This document shows, one piece after another, positions 22,232-31,445 of a stretch of 37,943 nt of DNA. Location of the stretch: the NCBI GenBank assembly GCA_964490895.1, contig CAZBEI010000050.1:1-37943 (forward strand), written 5' to 3'. Below the pieces are notes generated by a model that was given only the letters and a program-made list of their open reading frames with translations, made no database searches and had not been told where the DNA came from. Numbering within the stretch: the first letter of the stretch is position 1; every line of letters begins with the position of its first letter. The stretch is from JACRAO01 sp964490895. Lineage in GTDB: Bacteria; Bdellovibrionota; UBA1018. A program made the position numbers and the translations under genes.

Positions 22232-24430
22232 ATGAACTTACACTACAAAAAAATTTTAGTATGGATTTTTTCCTGTTTATTGTTTTTCGGATTGAGTGGT
22301 GCTGAAAACTGGGCCAGTTCCAATTTTGAGGTTCAGTGGCCACCTGATGTCAGCAAAGACACTCAAGATCTCAGTGTGCCGGGCTATGGAGAAGCACTGA
22401 ATTTATCCAAAAAAACAGATTTAGAAAAATTATTGCACAAAGTAGAGAAAGTATTAGAAGTTTTGCAAGATGAAAAAACAGCAAAAGAAAAAAGAATAAA
22501 AGAATTGAGTGACCCTACTGAGTGGCCCGAGTATTTGCGAGAACTCGAAGAACAAAAAAATTCTAAAGTAAAATTTGTTGTTTCGAACGAAAAAATCAGA
22601 ACAGCCTTCAAATTTCTGAAGCAAAAAGGAGAGGTCCTATTAAAAGAGTGGAATGAGATTGGTTACGACCGTAAAGCCCGTGGTCTTGCAATGCAAATCT
22701 TAGAAGTACTCAACTCACTTGAGCTCAACTTTAAAATTCCAAGCCAAGATTTTTCGATCCTAGGAGTGATTGCTAAAATTGCTGTTCAATCCACAACTAC
22801 AAATATTGGAAATATCGACGATGGCGAAGCAAAAAATATACCAGATCTAGCAGTCGGTGATTTAAGTAAAATAGATCCTTCGGACTCCTCTTTGTGGAGG
22901 TCTCCAAAAAATATAGAAAACTTAAATTTGACCTGGGGGTTTGATCGTGCGGGTCCTATGGCTTCTGGAGCAGATCTCTGTGAGTACTCAGAGCCCAAGA
23001 GCTCTTATGGCACTCACCCTGGATTTAAAATAAAGTGTGGAAAAAAAGAGAATAAGAAAACACTCAAAGTAAAGTTTGGAGAGGAACGCTCTGAGTCTTT
23101 CTCAGGCCGTGTTCTTAATGTTTTGGGTTACAATCTAGAAGTCGTAGACCCGCTCAATTATGTTGTAGAGGCTAATGACTCTCTGGCGGATTTAAGCGTG
23201 AGCACCAAAAATATTTTACGCCTAAAATACGATCGCAGAATTTTAAGTGAGCTCCATGAAAGAAAGCCCCTTTTGTTTCATCTGATGTTGTTGCCAGGTT
23301 TTTTTACTCTCATGACTGCAAACCCTACAGAGTCCTTTAATATTGACCCTTTCTTAAGAGTTCAGAGAGCTTATCTTAAAAAATACATCAAAGGAGCCAA
23401 AACAGATGGAGATGGCGGGTGGTATGTCTCAGGTTTTGAAAAAGATGGCAATTCGTTAGATCTTAAAAAACTCATCATAAAAAACCCTCACTTACACTCT
23501 GATCCATTGGCCTCCAGAGATGAAAAAAACTATGCCGAAAATGACAAAGACTTAATAGACCAACTGGTGATGTCCAGCCTTCAAGTTCAAGAAGACCTTC
23601 CGGGCAATGTGAGGGTGGGCCCATGGGACTGGAATGCTCTAGGACATGACAGGCTGAGAGAGGCTAGAGGGCTGGGTCTGATAGCTGCTTGGATGGGGTG
23701 GAATGACGTTCGTTTTGACAACAATCGATTGGTCATTGAAAAAGATCAGGATAAAAATCTTGTTTTAAAGCATTACCTCACAGATACAGGGAGTGTTTTG
23801 GGCGAATCTCAAAGCGTTGTGAAGCAAGGCTCTCAAGATCCAGAGCGATTTCCTTGGAGCATTACTTTGGGAGAACCTCAGGTCAATGATTCCTCCAATA
23901 TCACCCACCATTTTCAAGTCGTTAGATACAATACAACTCTGGATCCTTGCTCAGCCTTCCAAAAAATGAGTCTCAGTGACGCTCGTTGGGGGGCAAGGCT
24001 TATTGCTCGATTGTCAAAAAAACAAATAGAACAAGCCTTGATTGGGTCTGGTTTTTCTGCCGCAGAAGTCGTTTTATTGAGAGAAAAGTTGCTGTTACGG
24101 CGCTACATGACCTTAAGAGATTTGGATCTTGCGCAAGAGTATCCAGAGATCGAAACAGGACCTGCTGTCAAGCAGTTAAGCAAGCTTGACGAGCGGCACA
24201 GCAGAAGTAGAAAAGTTCACAGCGCATGTGAGCACAACGGTACTTCGGTCGAATGCCAAGTCAACTATGATCCAACCAAAGAAGCTCAGCTAGAGGCTGA
24301 GTATTGGGACGAAAATAAAATATTGAGGAAATTGAGCCCAGCACCAGGAAAGCAGAAAGTCGTCAATGGCAACTTGGTAGATTTAAATCTCGGAGCATCT
24401 CAGAATAAAGACTTTAGAAAAAGGCATTGA
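22232..24430 (+). CDS. exported kinase-like protein, paralogue 2
   Basis: 732 residues. Signal peptide residues 1-24 (LVWIFSCLLFFGLSGA). GAGGT precedes the ATG. It matches paralogue 1 throughout: VPGYGEALNLS versus VQGFGQPLNLL, SSYGTHPGFK in both, then KTLKVKFGEERSESFSGRVL (about 276-295), AAWMGWNDVRFDNNRL (about 483-498), LKHYLTDTGSVLGES (about 512-526), LIGSGFSAAEVVLLREKLLLRR and finally KVVNGNL...FRKRH at the C-terminus. All three putative kinase-type motif regions are conserved in both copies. A terminator separates the two genes, so its promoter must lie in the 30-odd bases before the hairpin or in the preceding gene. Confidence 0.75.
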   Translation: MNLHYKKILVWIFSCLLFFGLSGAENWASSNFEVQWPPDVSKDTQDLSVPGYGEALNLSKKTDLEKLLHKVEKVLEVLQDEKTAKEKRIKELSDPTEWPEYLRELEEQKNSKVKFVVSNEKIRTAFKFLKQKGEVLLKEWNEIGYDRKARGLAMQILEVLNSLELNFKIPSQDFSILGVIAKIAVQSTTTNIGNIDDGEAKNIPDLAVGDLSKIDPSDSSLWRSPKNIENLNLTWGFDRAGPMASGADLCEYSEPKSSYGTHPGFKIKCGKKENKKTLKVKFGEERSESFSGRVLNVLGYNLEVVDPLNYVVEANDSLADLSVSTKNILRLKYDRRILSELHERKPLLFHLMLLPGFFTLMTANPTESFNIDPFLRVQRAYLKKYIKGAKTDGDGGWYVSGFEKDGNSLDLKKLIIKNPHLHSDPLASRDEKNYAENDKDLIDQLVMSSLQVQEDLPGNVRVGPWDWNALGHDRLREARGLGLIAAWMGWNDVRFDNNRLVIEKDQDKNLVLKHYLTDTGSVLGESQSVVKQGSQDPERFPWSITLGEPQVNDSSNITHHFQVVRYNTTLDPCSAFQKMSLSDARWGARLIARLSKKQIEQALIGSGFSAAEVVLLREKLLLRRYMTLRDLDLAQEYPEIETGPAVKQLSKLDERHSRSRKVHSACEHNGTSVECQVNYDPTKEAQLEAEYWDENKILRKLSPAPGKQKVVNGNLVDLNLGASQNKDFRKRH

Positions 24431-24547
24431 TTTTACATTTTTATTATTTATAAAACACCCAACCAAGGGATTTGAACCTGAGACAAGCGTAAGCCACTTT
24501 GTGTGGCCAAGTCTTGATAGCTGGGCTCACTTCCCTGGTACTTTGCG

Positions 24548-24964
24548 TTAGAAAATAGCCTTCTTCTCCACAGCAATCGCGATTTCCAGAATACCCAAGG
24601 TTTTCATAGAGTCCATCACCTCTAATACGGTGCCGTGGCTTGTGCTTTTGTCTGCTGCCAAGAGCACGTCTGTTTTAGGATCTAATGAGAGTGCTTTTTT
24701 GATTCTTTCAAATAAGATATTTTGACTGATTTTATGGCCTTCAAAATAAATCTCTCCCTGCGGCAGTAGAGTGACACGAAGGGTGATGTGCTTTGTCTGA
24801 CTAGATTGGGTCACGGCTGGGAGTTTTAACTTGATATTGGAGGGATAGAGCACTGGAGCGGCACACATAAAAAGGATGAGCAAAACTAAAACAATATCCA
24901 CAAAGGGAGTGATATTGATTTCAGTCACTAAGTTTTCGCCTGGGTTGAGATGATTGATATCCAT
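24548..24964 (-). CDS. ExbD/TolR-type proton-channel subunit
   Basis: 138 residues. A short cytoplasmic start is followed by the transmembrane helix EINITPFVDIVLVLLILFM with the proton-conducting Asp at about residue 23. Its periplasmic domain ends with VLLAADKSTSHGTVLEVMDSMKTLGILEIAIAV, the usual ExbD/TolR terminal fold. With the ExbB-like protein from the adjacent gene it should turn the proton gradient into work on the TonB-like protein. The gene is last in a seven-gene operon and begins 3 bp after the ExbB-like stop, with GGGAG before the ATG. Confidence 0.93.
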   Translation of the reverse strand: MDINHLNPGENLVTEINITPFVDIVLVLLILFMCAAPVLYPSNIKLKLPAVTQSSQTKHITLRVTLLPQGEIYFEGHKISQNILFERIKKALSLDPKTDVLLAADKSTSHGTVLEVMDSMKTLGILEIAIAVEKKAIF

Positions 24965-24967
24965 AGT

Positions 24968-25597
24968 TTAACTCCCTAAGACAAAGCCTGCCAAGCTTTG
25001 TGTGCGATTGAGTATAGCTTTCATTTTTCTTTGATAAAAATTGTAGGCCATCACGCATGGTATTGCAATGAGGAGCCCGGCTGCCGTGGTGACTAAAGCC
25101 TCTCCCAAGCCTCCGCTCATAGATAAAATGCCATTGCCTTGGCTCGAGAGATCCGAGTGACTGATTTCGACAAAAGCTTTTATGATCCCGAGCACGGTTC
25201 CAAGTAAGCCAATAAAAGGAGCAGCGTTTCCCAAGGTTCCCAAAATAGAGAGGTATTTTTCTAAAGAGAGCTGTTCCATTTGGAGACGACTGAGGAGTCT
25301 TTTCTCGACTTGAGCACCCTCGTCTTGTTTAGAGAGCCAAAGAAGTGTTTTAGATTCCACACAAGGATAGTTTTCAAAATAAAGAGGAGCCTCTGTTTTC
25401 CATTCCTGAGGCAAGCCCAAGTCCAACCAGCATGAAAACTTTTTGTTCCACAATAGAAATCCGACTCTTTCTTGATTTCTGAGCTCTTTCCAACGGTTTA
25501 AAAAGACGCTCACTGCAATCAGGCTACAGGCCAGAAGTAGCCACAAGACCCAGCCAGCACCGAGCGTCAAAAATAGATCAAATGTTCCCTTAATCAT
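24968..25597 (-). CDS. ExbB/TolQ-type proton-channel subunit
   Basis: 209 residues with three transmembrane helices: about 10-32, then two in LGNAAPFIGLLGTVLGIIKAF and GLGEALVTTAAGLLIAIPCVMAYNF, the conserved MotA/TolQ/ExbB core. The long cytoplasmic loop sits between helix 1 and 2. AAGGAG precedes the ATG. Together with the ExbD and TonB-like proteins it makes an energised inner-membrane complex, here alongside exported repeat proteins and an outer-membrane barrel and not a siderophore receptor. Confidence 0.93.
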   Translation of the reverse strand: MIKGTFDLFLTLGAGWVLWLLLACSLIAVSVFLNRWKELRNQERVGFLLWNKKFSCWLDLGLPQEWKTEAPLYFENYPCVESKTLLWLSKQDEGAQVEKRLLSRLQMEQLSLEKYLSILGTLGNAAPFIGLLGTVLGIIKAFVEISHSDLSSQGNGILSMSGGLGEALVTTAAGLLIAIPCVMAYNFYQRKMKAILNRTQSLAGFVLGS

Positions 25598-25625
25598 ATT
25601 ATCTCCTTTTCTTTTTTAGGTTTTC

Positions 25626-26369
25626 TTAGTGAATGAACACCTGTTCTCCCTGAATTTTATGCCCCACGTACTCTTGCCCAAATTTTAATTGAGCAAAGAG
25701 TTGTCCCATCTTTTTTTCCAGATAAGAAGCGGCATTGCCCTTTTGATTGATATCTGGAAAATAAAACCGAATCTCGGTCAAAGCCCCCTGTGGGTTGACT
25801 GTGGCCTCATAAGACACTCGGAGTGTGAGACTGGGGTCTAGCTTCAGGGCTTCTCCATAAGCTTGCGAAAGTTTAGGTTTGATAGTGCTCATGATTTTTT
25901 GAATTTTCACACTTTCTTGTGGAGAAAAAACTGTTTCTTTGATTGTAGAGTTTAGATTGACTTGGATTTGAGGCAGAGACATAGGGGCCCCTGTGAGAGG
26001 TTTTAAATCCAATTTTCTGATCCAATGATTGAGTTCGGCAAGTTTGGACGAAGCCTTGGGCTGTGATAAAAGGCTGCTTAAGCTTACTCCTTGGAAGGGT
26101 GTTGTGTTTGAACTGAGAGGGATGACACCTGCTTGCGCTTGAGAGTTAAGCAAATGAATGTGGATGGATTTTTCTAGCCCCTTTTGATGATTTCCAGAAA
26201 AAATAAAAATAAGACTGAAAATTAAAAGGTGACACGCACTTGAGACCAAAAAATTTTTTAAGATAAGGCAGCTCTCACGGTAAGTGATCCACTTGATCCC
26301 AAGTTTTATTTGGAACTCCAGTGTGTTGTCTTGCTCTGTTTTTTTTATGGAGAAAAAAGGGTAAATCAT
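25626..26369 (-). CDS. TonB-like envelope-spanning protein
   Basis: 247 residues. A cytoplasmic N-terminal segment of about 35 residues precedes one transmembrane helix (about 38-59, FLVSSACHLLIFSLIFIFSG). The periplasmic part has a linker and a C-terminal domain in which STIKPKLSQAYGEALKLDPSL...RVSYEATVNPQGALTEIRFYF resembles the AgmX/PglI or TonB C-terminal fold: a helix, then two strands. Proline-rich spacer sequence is limited. It has no KPKP-type repeats, unlike classic TonB. It overlaps the small exported gene by 4 bp and precedes ExbB. Confidence 0.7.
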   Translation of the reverse strand: MIYPFFSIKKTEQDNTLEFQIKLGIKWITYRESCLILKNFLVSSACHLLIFSLIFIFSGNHQKGLEKSIHIHLLNSQAQAGVIPLSSNTTPFQGVSLSSLLSQPKASSKLAELNHWIRKLDLKPLTGAPMSLPQIQVNLNSTIKETVFSPQESVKIQKIMSTIKPKLSQAYGEALKLDPSLTLRVSYEATVNPQGALTEIRFYFPDINQKGNAASYLEKKMGQLFAQLKFGQEYVGHKIQGEQVFIH

Positions 26370-26629
26370 TTTATTTCTCCAGTGGTTTCTCCGGTGGTTT
26401 GAGGTAGGTTTTCTTTTTTGCTCAAGGTTGAAATAAATGTATTTTCAATTTGAGTAAAATCTTCTAATACAATCTGGAAAGCGATTTTTTCCAAAAACTC
26501 TTGGCTTTCAATAACTTGGATTGAGGTTTTCGATTTTGCTTCAATTAAAACTGTGTTCAATCGGATGTTTTTTTCATTTGCCAAACTGAGATGCGATAAA
26601 AACAGAAGGAGCAGAAAATTAGACTTCAT
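26366..26629 (-). CDS. small exported protein in the TonB-like operon
   Basis: 87 residues with a signal peptide ending SLA/NE near residue 17. The mature 70 residues have two strand-like segments (NIRLNTVLIEAKSKTSIQVI and FQIVLEDFTQIENTFI) and a Thr/Glu-rich tail. No family is recognised. It overlaps the TonB-like start by 4 bp and the helical-repeat gene by 11 bp, so its product is probably part of the same complex. Confidence 0.6.
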   Translation of the reverse strand: MKSNFLLLLFLSHLSLANEKNIRLNTVLIEAKSKTSIQVIESQEFLEKIAFQIVLEDFTQIENTFISTLSKKENLPQTTGETTGEIK

Positions 26630-28019
26630 TTTTTGACCCCATTTTATACCACTGCGCGATATGGTCCAGAATCGTTATTTTTTGATGAGCAAACTCAGGT
26701 GGAAACTCTAAATGCGAAATTTCTACTCTCAGTTGCTCAGAATTGTTTTTAATGAGGCTGGAAATAGTAGTGCCAAGAGGCGGAAATGTTTTTGATGCCA
26801 ATAAGAAAAAAGACATCGAAGTTTTTATTAGGCTGATCTTTTTCTGAAGATCAGCAAATAAGTCTAAGTTGTTTTTGTCTAAGACAATTTGAGAAGCTCT
26901 GTGATGGGTCTCCAACCCTTGCTTGAGTTTAAGGAGTGAAAATAAATAGGGAGTTTTTTGTAGGTCTATCTTTTTTGAGTCAAGTTGAATAAAAAAATCA
27001 CTTTTTAGATCGATTAAATCAGATAGGATTGATTTTGCACTTTCAAAATAAGTCATTGCGAGAGGTGCACTTTTTAGACCGGGAACCGTGAAGGGGGACT
27101 TAAAGTATTCCTCGATTATTTTTTCCAACCCTGTTTGGTAGGTCTGTAATATCGTAGATGAGGTTGACAATTCTCTTTCAAAAAAAGCTTGTTTTTTAAT
27201 TAGAAATTCCCAGTTTTTGATTTGGGAACTGAGTTTGATAAAGACTTTAAATTGTTCTTCGATAGGAAGAGCTAGTTTTTCGCTTAAAAGCTCTGTGTCT
27301 AAAAAGGGAAGTGCCCAAGAATTCAAAGTTTTGTCATTTTGAGTAGAGTTTAAAAGAACTTCTAAAAACCACAAAAGAGGTCTTGGGTTTTTAAAGTTTG
27401 AAGCCAAAGAAGGACTGCCATAAACTTGAGACAAAAATAAGATCTTCTTTTGAGTGTCTTTATATTTAAAAATAAATGTGTCAGCTAAAGAAAAATAAAG
27501 GGGACTATTGAGAATAAGGGCTCTCCAAAGCGAGCTGCTGTTTTGAGTCATAATGATTTTGTGCCATCGCTCAAACGTAGATTTTGGATTATTTTGATTC
27601 ATGTCGATCAAGCCCAAATAGTATTGAGCAAAGTCTCTGTATTTTTCTGATTTTATCTTCTCAAATGCATTTTTAGCTAAGTCAAACTTACTTTCGTCAA
27701 ACAAACGCAGTGCCAGTGTTTTATAAATGGTTTCTTGGCTCTCACGGTCAAATTTTTTTTCTATATTTTCTACAAAATGCTGAGCTAAAATCTGTTCGGC
27801 CTGCGCCGGCTTGTTGAGGAGGGTCAAGAGTAAAGAAGCTTGAAAGCGATCGTCTTCGTTGGGACCTGCTTTAATCACATCTTGTAGTTTTTTCTCAGCC
27901 AATTCATGATCGTGCTGCAAAATCAGAAGACTTGCTTGAGAGAGATTTTCAGAAAAACCGTAACTTAAATGAGAAAGAAAAAAAATAAATAAAATCAAAT
28001 AGGGTGTTATTTTTTGCAT
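26619..28019 (-). CDS. exported helical-repeat (TPR-like) protein
   Basis: 466 residues. A signal peptide (about 1-22) is followed by helical repeats: LLILQHDHELAEKKLQDVI, FDESKFDLAKNAFEKI and YRDFAQYYLGLIDMNQNNP read as TPR-type pairs in the first 180 residues. Farther on the pattern stays helical without recognisable repeats. It probably serves as a periplasmic scaffold. Similar TPR proteins occur in the Myxococcus Agl-Glt motility machine, but similarity of fold type alone does not show the same function. GAGGA precedes the ATG; it overlaps both neighbours. Confidence 0.7.
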   Translation of the reverse strand: MQKITPYLILFIFFLSHLSYGFSENLSQASLLILQHDHELAEKKLQDVIKAGPNEDDRFQASLLLTLLNKPAQAEQILAQHFVENIEKKFDRESQETIYKTLALRLFDESKFDLAKNAFEKIKSEKYRDFAQYYLGLIDMNQNNPKSTFERWHKIIMTQNSSSLWRALILNSPLYFSLADTFIFKYKDTQKKILFLSQVYGSPSLASNFKNPRPLLWFLEVLLNSTQNDKTLNSWALPFLDTELLSEKLALPIEEQFKVFIKLSSQIKNWEFLIKKQAFFERELSTSSTILQTYQTGLEKIIEEYFKSPFTVPGLKSAPLAMTYFESAKSILSDLIDLKSDFFIQLDSKKIDLQKTPYLFSLLKLKQGLETHHRASQIVLDKNNLDLFADLQKKISLIKTSMSFFLLASKTFPPLGTTISSLIKNNSEQLRVEISHLEFPPEFAHQKITILDHIAQWYKMGSKNEV

Positions 28020-28504
28020 AAATCCTCAATGGGACTGCCATAGAAGTGAGGGTCTATTGCAAAGCTAATATTTGTGTTAGGCCACTTTAGACGCTGAATA
28101 TTTTTCTCTTTTTTTATGACCCCTCCTTTGGAGGTCGGAAAAGCCCCGTTTCTTTCATTTATGATCGGGATATATTGTAGTATTTTTTCTAGCTTGTTTT
28201 TGAGCTCCTGGTCTACCTCATGATCTCTACTCCACGCCAAAAGTGTTTTTAAGAGATTTTGGGCTTCTTGAGTGTGACAAACTTGCAGGAGAGCTAATCC
28301 CTCTAACAATACCAACTCAGGGTCTGGATAGTATTTCCACCAAAACTGTCGGTAAGCTTGTGCGGTGCCGAAAAAGTGTTCCCAGTCTTTCTGTTGATAA
28401 AGCTTTGTTTGTTCCTGCTTAAAAGCGCTCAAATAAGATGAGTCAAAACAATAAGCGTGGCTAGAAAATAGAAGTAGCCCAATGATTACATTATATTTTG
28501 ACAT
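28007..28504 (-). CDS. exported small TPR-like protein
   Basis: About 165 residues from the ATG at 28504, chosen because GGAGG lies 8 bp upstream; a GTG three codons earlier is unlikely. Signal peptide residues 1-19 (LLLFSSHAYC). The mature helical region (FDSSYLSAFKQEQTKLYQQKDWEHFF, ELVLLEGLALLQVCHTQEAQNLL) has the length and spacing of two TPR-like repeats. A basic segment and DPHFYGSPIEDLCKK close the protein. It overlaps the barrel gene by 14 bp and the larger helical-repeat gene by 13 bp. Confidence 0.65.
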   Translation of the reverse strand: MSKYNVIIGLLLFSSHAYCFDSSYLSAFKQEQTKLYQQKDWEHFFGTAQAYRQFWWKYYPDPELVLLEGLALLQVCHTQEAQNLLKTLLAWSRDHEVDQELKNKLEKILQYIPIINERNGAFPTSKGGVIKKEKNIQRLKWPNTNISFAIDPHFYGSPIEDLCKK

Positions 28505-29141
28505 AAATTCCACCTCCTAATTTGTTTCTATGGATCCACCCCCGCTGAGATGATTTTTCTAAATAGAAATTATAAAATAAACTAAACCCATAAAGATCAG
28601 TGAATTCTATATTTTGCTTGACAAAGAATTCCGCTCCAAAAGCCTTAAAGTAAGGTCGATAAGAGGTCAAACCCACTCCAACTCCAAACAATAAATCATA
28701 AGACAAAACAGATTTCCCAAGTCCATTCACTAAACCATGGACAAAACGATAGCCAGCAGCAGTATAAAGACTCCATTCTGGATAAAAATAAGTGACCTCA
28801 CTATGGTAAGTGAGAAGACTACCTTCAATGCTTTCTTGCAGTGGCGTCAAAGAATGTTGGTAAAAGCTAGGATTTATGGAGAGTGTAATATTTTCAGTGA
28901 GCCAGTATTGTCCATCCATAGAGAGACTTTTTATTTGGTAATAAGGGTTATTGAGTTCAGTTCCATATTCAAGGCTTAAATCTAAGTGGTGGAGATTCGA
29001 GTGTTTGCTTTCCATCAAAAACAGATCTCCATAGGTTAAGCTCTCGATGCGGTTATCCGAAAAAGCAGTAGTCAATAACCCACATGCGATGAGTGAAAAA
29101 CCTACAACTTCGAGATTAAAAGCATTCCATTTATCCATCAT
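28491..29141 (-). CDS. outer-membrane beta-barrel protein
   Basis: 216 residues. A signal peptide near residues 8-27 (VVGFSLIACGLLTTAFS) is followed by alternating amphipathic strands over the whole mature length (HHLDLSLEYGTEL, YQIKSLSMDGQYWL, NITLSINPSFYQHS, SEVTYFYPEWSLYTAAGYRF, LFGVGVGLTSYRPYFKAFG, FSLFYNFYLEKS) as in an 8- to 10-stranded barrel. It is first in the seven-gene operon and has GAGGT before its start. It could anchor the TonB-like complex in the outer membrane or form the exit. Confidence 0.7.
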   Translation of the reverse strand: MMDKWNAFNLEVVGFSLIACGLLTTAFSDNRIESLTYGDLFLMESKHSNLHHLDLSLEYGTELNNPYYQIKSLSMDGQYWLTENITLSINPSFYQHSLTPLQESIEGSLLTYHSEVTYFYPEWSLYTAAGYRFVHGLVNGLGKSVLSYDLLFGVGVGLTSYRPYFKAFGAEFFVKQNIEFTDLYGFSLFYNFYLEKSSQRGWIHRNKLGGGIYVKI

Positions 29142-29222
29142 TTTTACCTCAGGCTGACTCCGATCCGACTCTGAGCAAGCTCTGTGCCAGTCCGGTATAA
29201 AAATTGCAAATGGGTTTGGCGT

Positions 29223-31445
29223 ATGGTTAAGGCAACCCTTTTTTTAATAGTGATCGCTGCTCTCAGCTCTTGCACTCAAGCAACGGTGGAAGTCAAACAG
29301 ACGACTTTTTTAACTGTAAAAGACGCTCTTTTTCTTTTAGAACAAGCCTCAAATGTCAAAGAAAATAAAAATGTAATCGATCGGATCAAAAACAATACGA
29401 ATTCAGACTTTACATGGGATATTTTTTGGGATCTCATTTTAGAAAAAAAAATACTCTTAAAACTAGAAAAAGACGCACAAAGCGCTTTGTTAGAGCTTCA
29501 TTCTATTTCTTGCTTGGAAAAAAATTTTAAATCATTTTCAAAGCTACTGTTGAATTCAGAGAAAAAACTAGACTATTTTTTTGCACCCAAACGACAATGC
29601 TGGGTGGGCTTGGGATCTGAAATGACAAAGCAAGTACTGAGCTTTTTTCAAAATCAATCAGTGGTAGAAGAAGCGCAAAAGATAGCCACACTCTTATCTT
29701 TAGAAGTTCGCAGTCAGCCTCAAGAGGATTGGAGCCCCGTTTTAAATCAGTTTTCTCTGAAACAGTGGGAAGCGATTGCTTTTACTTTATCTGAGTCTTC
29801 GTCACAGGATATCAGAAAATTGATGGATCTCATGAATGTTTTTCAAGAGGTCCAAGGCACTATTCCTTTTGCACAGTCTCTGATTGCTCCTGCTCTTGTT
29901 GATTCTGCCGCCTTTAAATTTATGGTAAAAAAATTTGGATTTTATGAATCTCTCCATTTGATGGATTTTAGCTCTCCATTGCTTCTTCAAAAGCTAAGTA
30001 TCGAAAATAAAGAAAATCTATTAACTCAACTTAGTAAATTTTTCAGAGACTCAGTTTTAGATCATGCTCAAGACTTAAGTTTGATTTGGAGTGAGTATTT
30101 GCTGGTCCGATCGATTGAAAATAAGTTAGGAGATGAGTATCCCTTTGTATTTGCCTTAGCTTGGATGCAGAATCTACACCTTATTTTGGAAGAAATTTTT
30201 TTGCAGGATCCAGCAAAAAGTTTAAAATTAGTCGATTATCATTCTTTAGATGCCTTTTGGTTGCAGTGGAGACTGGCTAAAAAATTAAAAAAAACAGATC
30301 TCTTTTTAGCGCTCGCTCAAAGTGAACTTCCCCCTAGTTTCCCAGGTCGACTTGAACAAGTTTTGGCTCAAAGGCTAAGAGTGCACCTCGCTTTCTCTCA
30401 TTCTCCACATTTTCAAGACCCGGAAGGTGAGCTCCAAGAGTATTGCCGAGGTTTAGAAAAATTTGGAATTCCAAAAGTTAAAGTTCCATTTATAGAGCTC
30501 TCTGTATTATTTTCAAAGCCTCTTCAGCCCGGTTGTTTCGAAGTTTTAGATTCTGAGCCTGGGCTTCATTTTGAAATGAAAATATCGCAACTCATTATGC
30601 CCTCTGATTTTGTCTTGATTGCTCCAGGACTTAATCTCAGTTTTGAGACTCAGGTTTTAGATGGGTCGATCCTAGATTTGTCTTCGCACTTAAAACACCC
30701 AGACCTAGCTTTAGAAGATACACCGTCTGAAAAAAATGCGAGTGTGTTTCCCTTGGTCATGGGCATTCAGATCGAAGCACCCTCTTTTTTTAGAGGACCA
30801 GGAATTTACTATTTCATGGTCCACCACACGGTCAAAAAAGCTCAGTCCGGCATTGCGGCTTTGGTTTTGTCTAAAGATGGATTTTCTGGGGGAAGTTTAC
30901 AACTTCGATTCTCACCTGTGTCATCTGCTCCTAGTTTTCTGAGTCAAGGATCATTATGTCAAAAGGGAGCGCCCCCTCAAAGAGGAGGCCTTGGAGATCT
31001 TTCGGAAGTCACTCCGCAGATTCTTGAGCGGTGGATCTCTCGACTCAGTCTAACTCCTCCAAGCCTTCCTCAAGAAAGGCCAAAATTTCTAAAAAATGTA
31101 AACATCGGGGTGCTTCGCAGTTTGTTAGAACAAGGAGTACGAAATGGAAATAAAGAATTAAAACTCTTTGTTCCTGATAATCTAGATTTTTTAGATGAGA
31201 GTCAAAAGAAAAAAATAATGAAACAATGTGAACTTCTCGGTTTAGACCTCAATGCTTGCTTAAAAAACTGGGTCACCGAATCTGCTCAACTTTTAGTAAA
31301 CCAGGCGGAAAGTTTTGATGGGCCCCACTCTGCTCTTTTGCCTGAGCTGCAAACGTATCAATATAGTGAGCCCTCTGGAGCAATGGGCCCACTCAACGCA
31401 AATGGAAACGCTGGAATAAATGGAGAAATTTTATGGATAGATTAA
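29223..31445 (+). CDS. large lipoprotein at head of toxin operon
   Basis: About 740 residues from the ATG at 29223. A GTG at 29184 lies upstream of a TATAAA (29196-29201) that may be the promoter, so it is not favoured. Signal peptide with lipobox LSSC (Cys near residue 17). Residues 20-400 are helical (many Leu/Lys/Glu runs). From about 450 to 620 the sequence turns strand-rich (DFVLIAPGLNLSFETQVLDGSILDL, GGSLQLRFSP) and resembles part of the next protein. The end has short GPLNANGNAGINGE, collagen-like. No known family. The gene overlaps the next by 13 bp and is divergent from the barrel operon across about 80 bp. Confidence 0.7.
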   Translation: MVKATLFLIVIAALSSCTQATVEVKQTTFLTVKDALFLLEQASNVKENKNVIDRIKNNTNSDFTWDIFWDLILEKKILLKLEKDAQSALLELHSISCLEKNFKSFSKLLLNSEKKLDYFFAPKRQCWVGLGSEMTKQVLSFFQNQSVVEEAQKIATLLSLEVRSQPQEDWSPVLNQFSLKQWEAIAFTLSESSSQDIRKLMDLMNVFQEVQGTIPFAQSLIAPALVDSAAFKFMVKKFGFYESLHLMDFSSPLLLQKLSIENKENLLTQLSKFFRDSVLDHAQDLSLIWSEYLLVRSIENKLGDEYPFVFALAWMQNLHLILEEIFLQDPAKSLKLVDYHSLDAFWLQWRLAKKLKKTDLFLALAQSELPPSFPGRLEQVLAQRLRVHLAFSHSPHFQDPEGELQEYCRGLEKFGIPKVKVPFIELSVLFSKPLQPGCFEVLDSEPGLHFEMKISQLIMPSDFVLIAPGLNLSFETQVLDGSILDLSSHLKHPDLALEDTPSEKNASVFPLVMGIQIEAPSFFRGPGIYYFMVHHTVKKAQSGIAALVLSKDGFSGGSLQLRFSPVSSAPSFLSQGSLCQKGAPPQRGGLGDLSEVTPQILERWISRLSLTPPSLPQERPKFLKNVNIGVLRSLLEQGVRNGNKELKLFVPDNLDFLDESQKKKIMKQCELLGLDLNACLKNWVTESAQLLVNQAESFDGPHSALLPELQTYQYSEPSGAMGPLNANGNAGINGEILWID

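Noticed and set aside
24460..24515. tRNA-like GGGATTTGAACC with a nearby hairpin (GCCAC/GTGGC) on the minus strand
   Set aside because: The T-stem would not pair and no acceptor stem or anticodon arm could be built. The 117 bp between the convergent genes hold the small hairpin but no T-run, so no terminator is called either.
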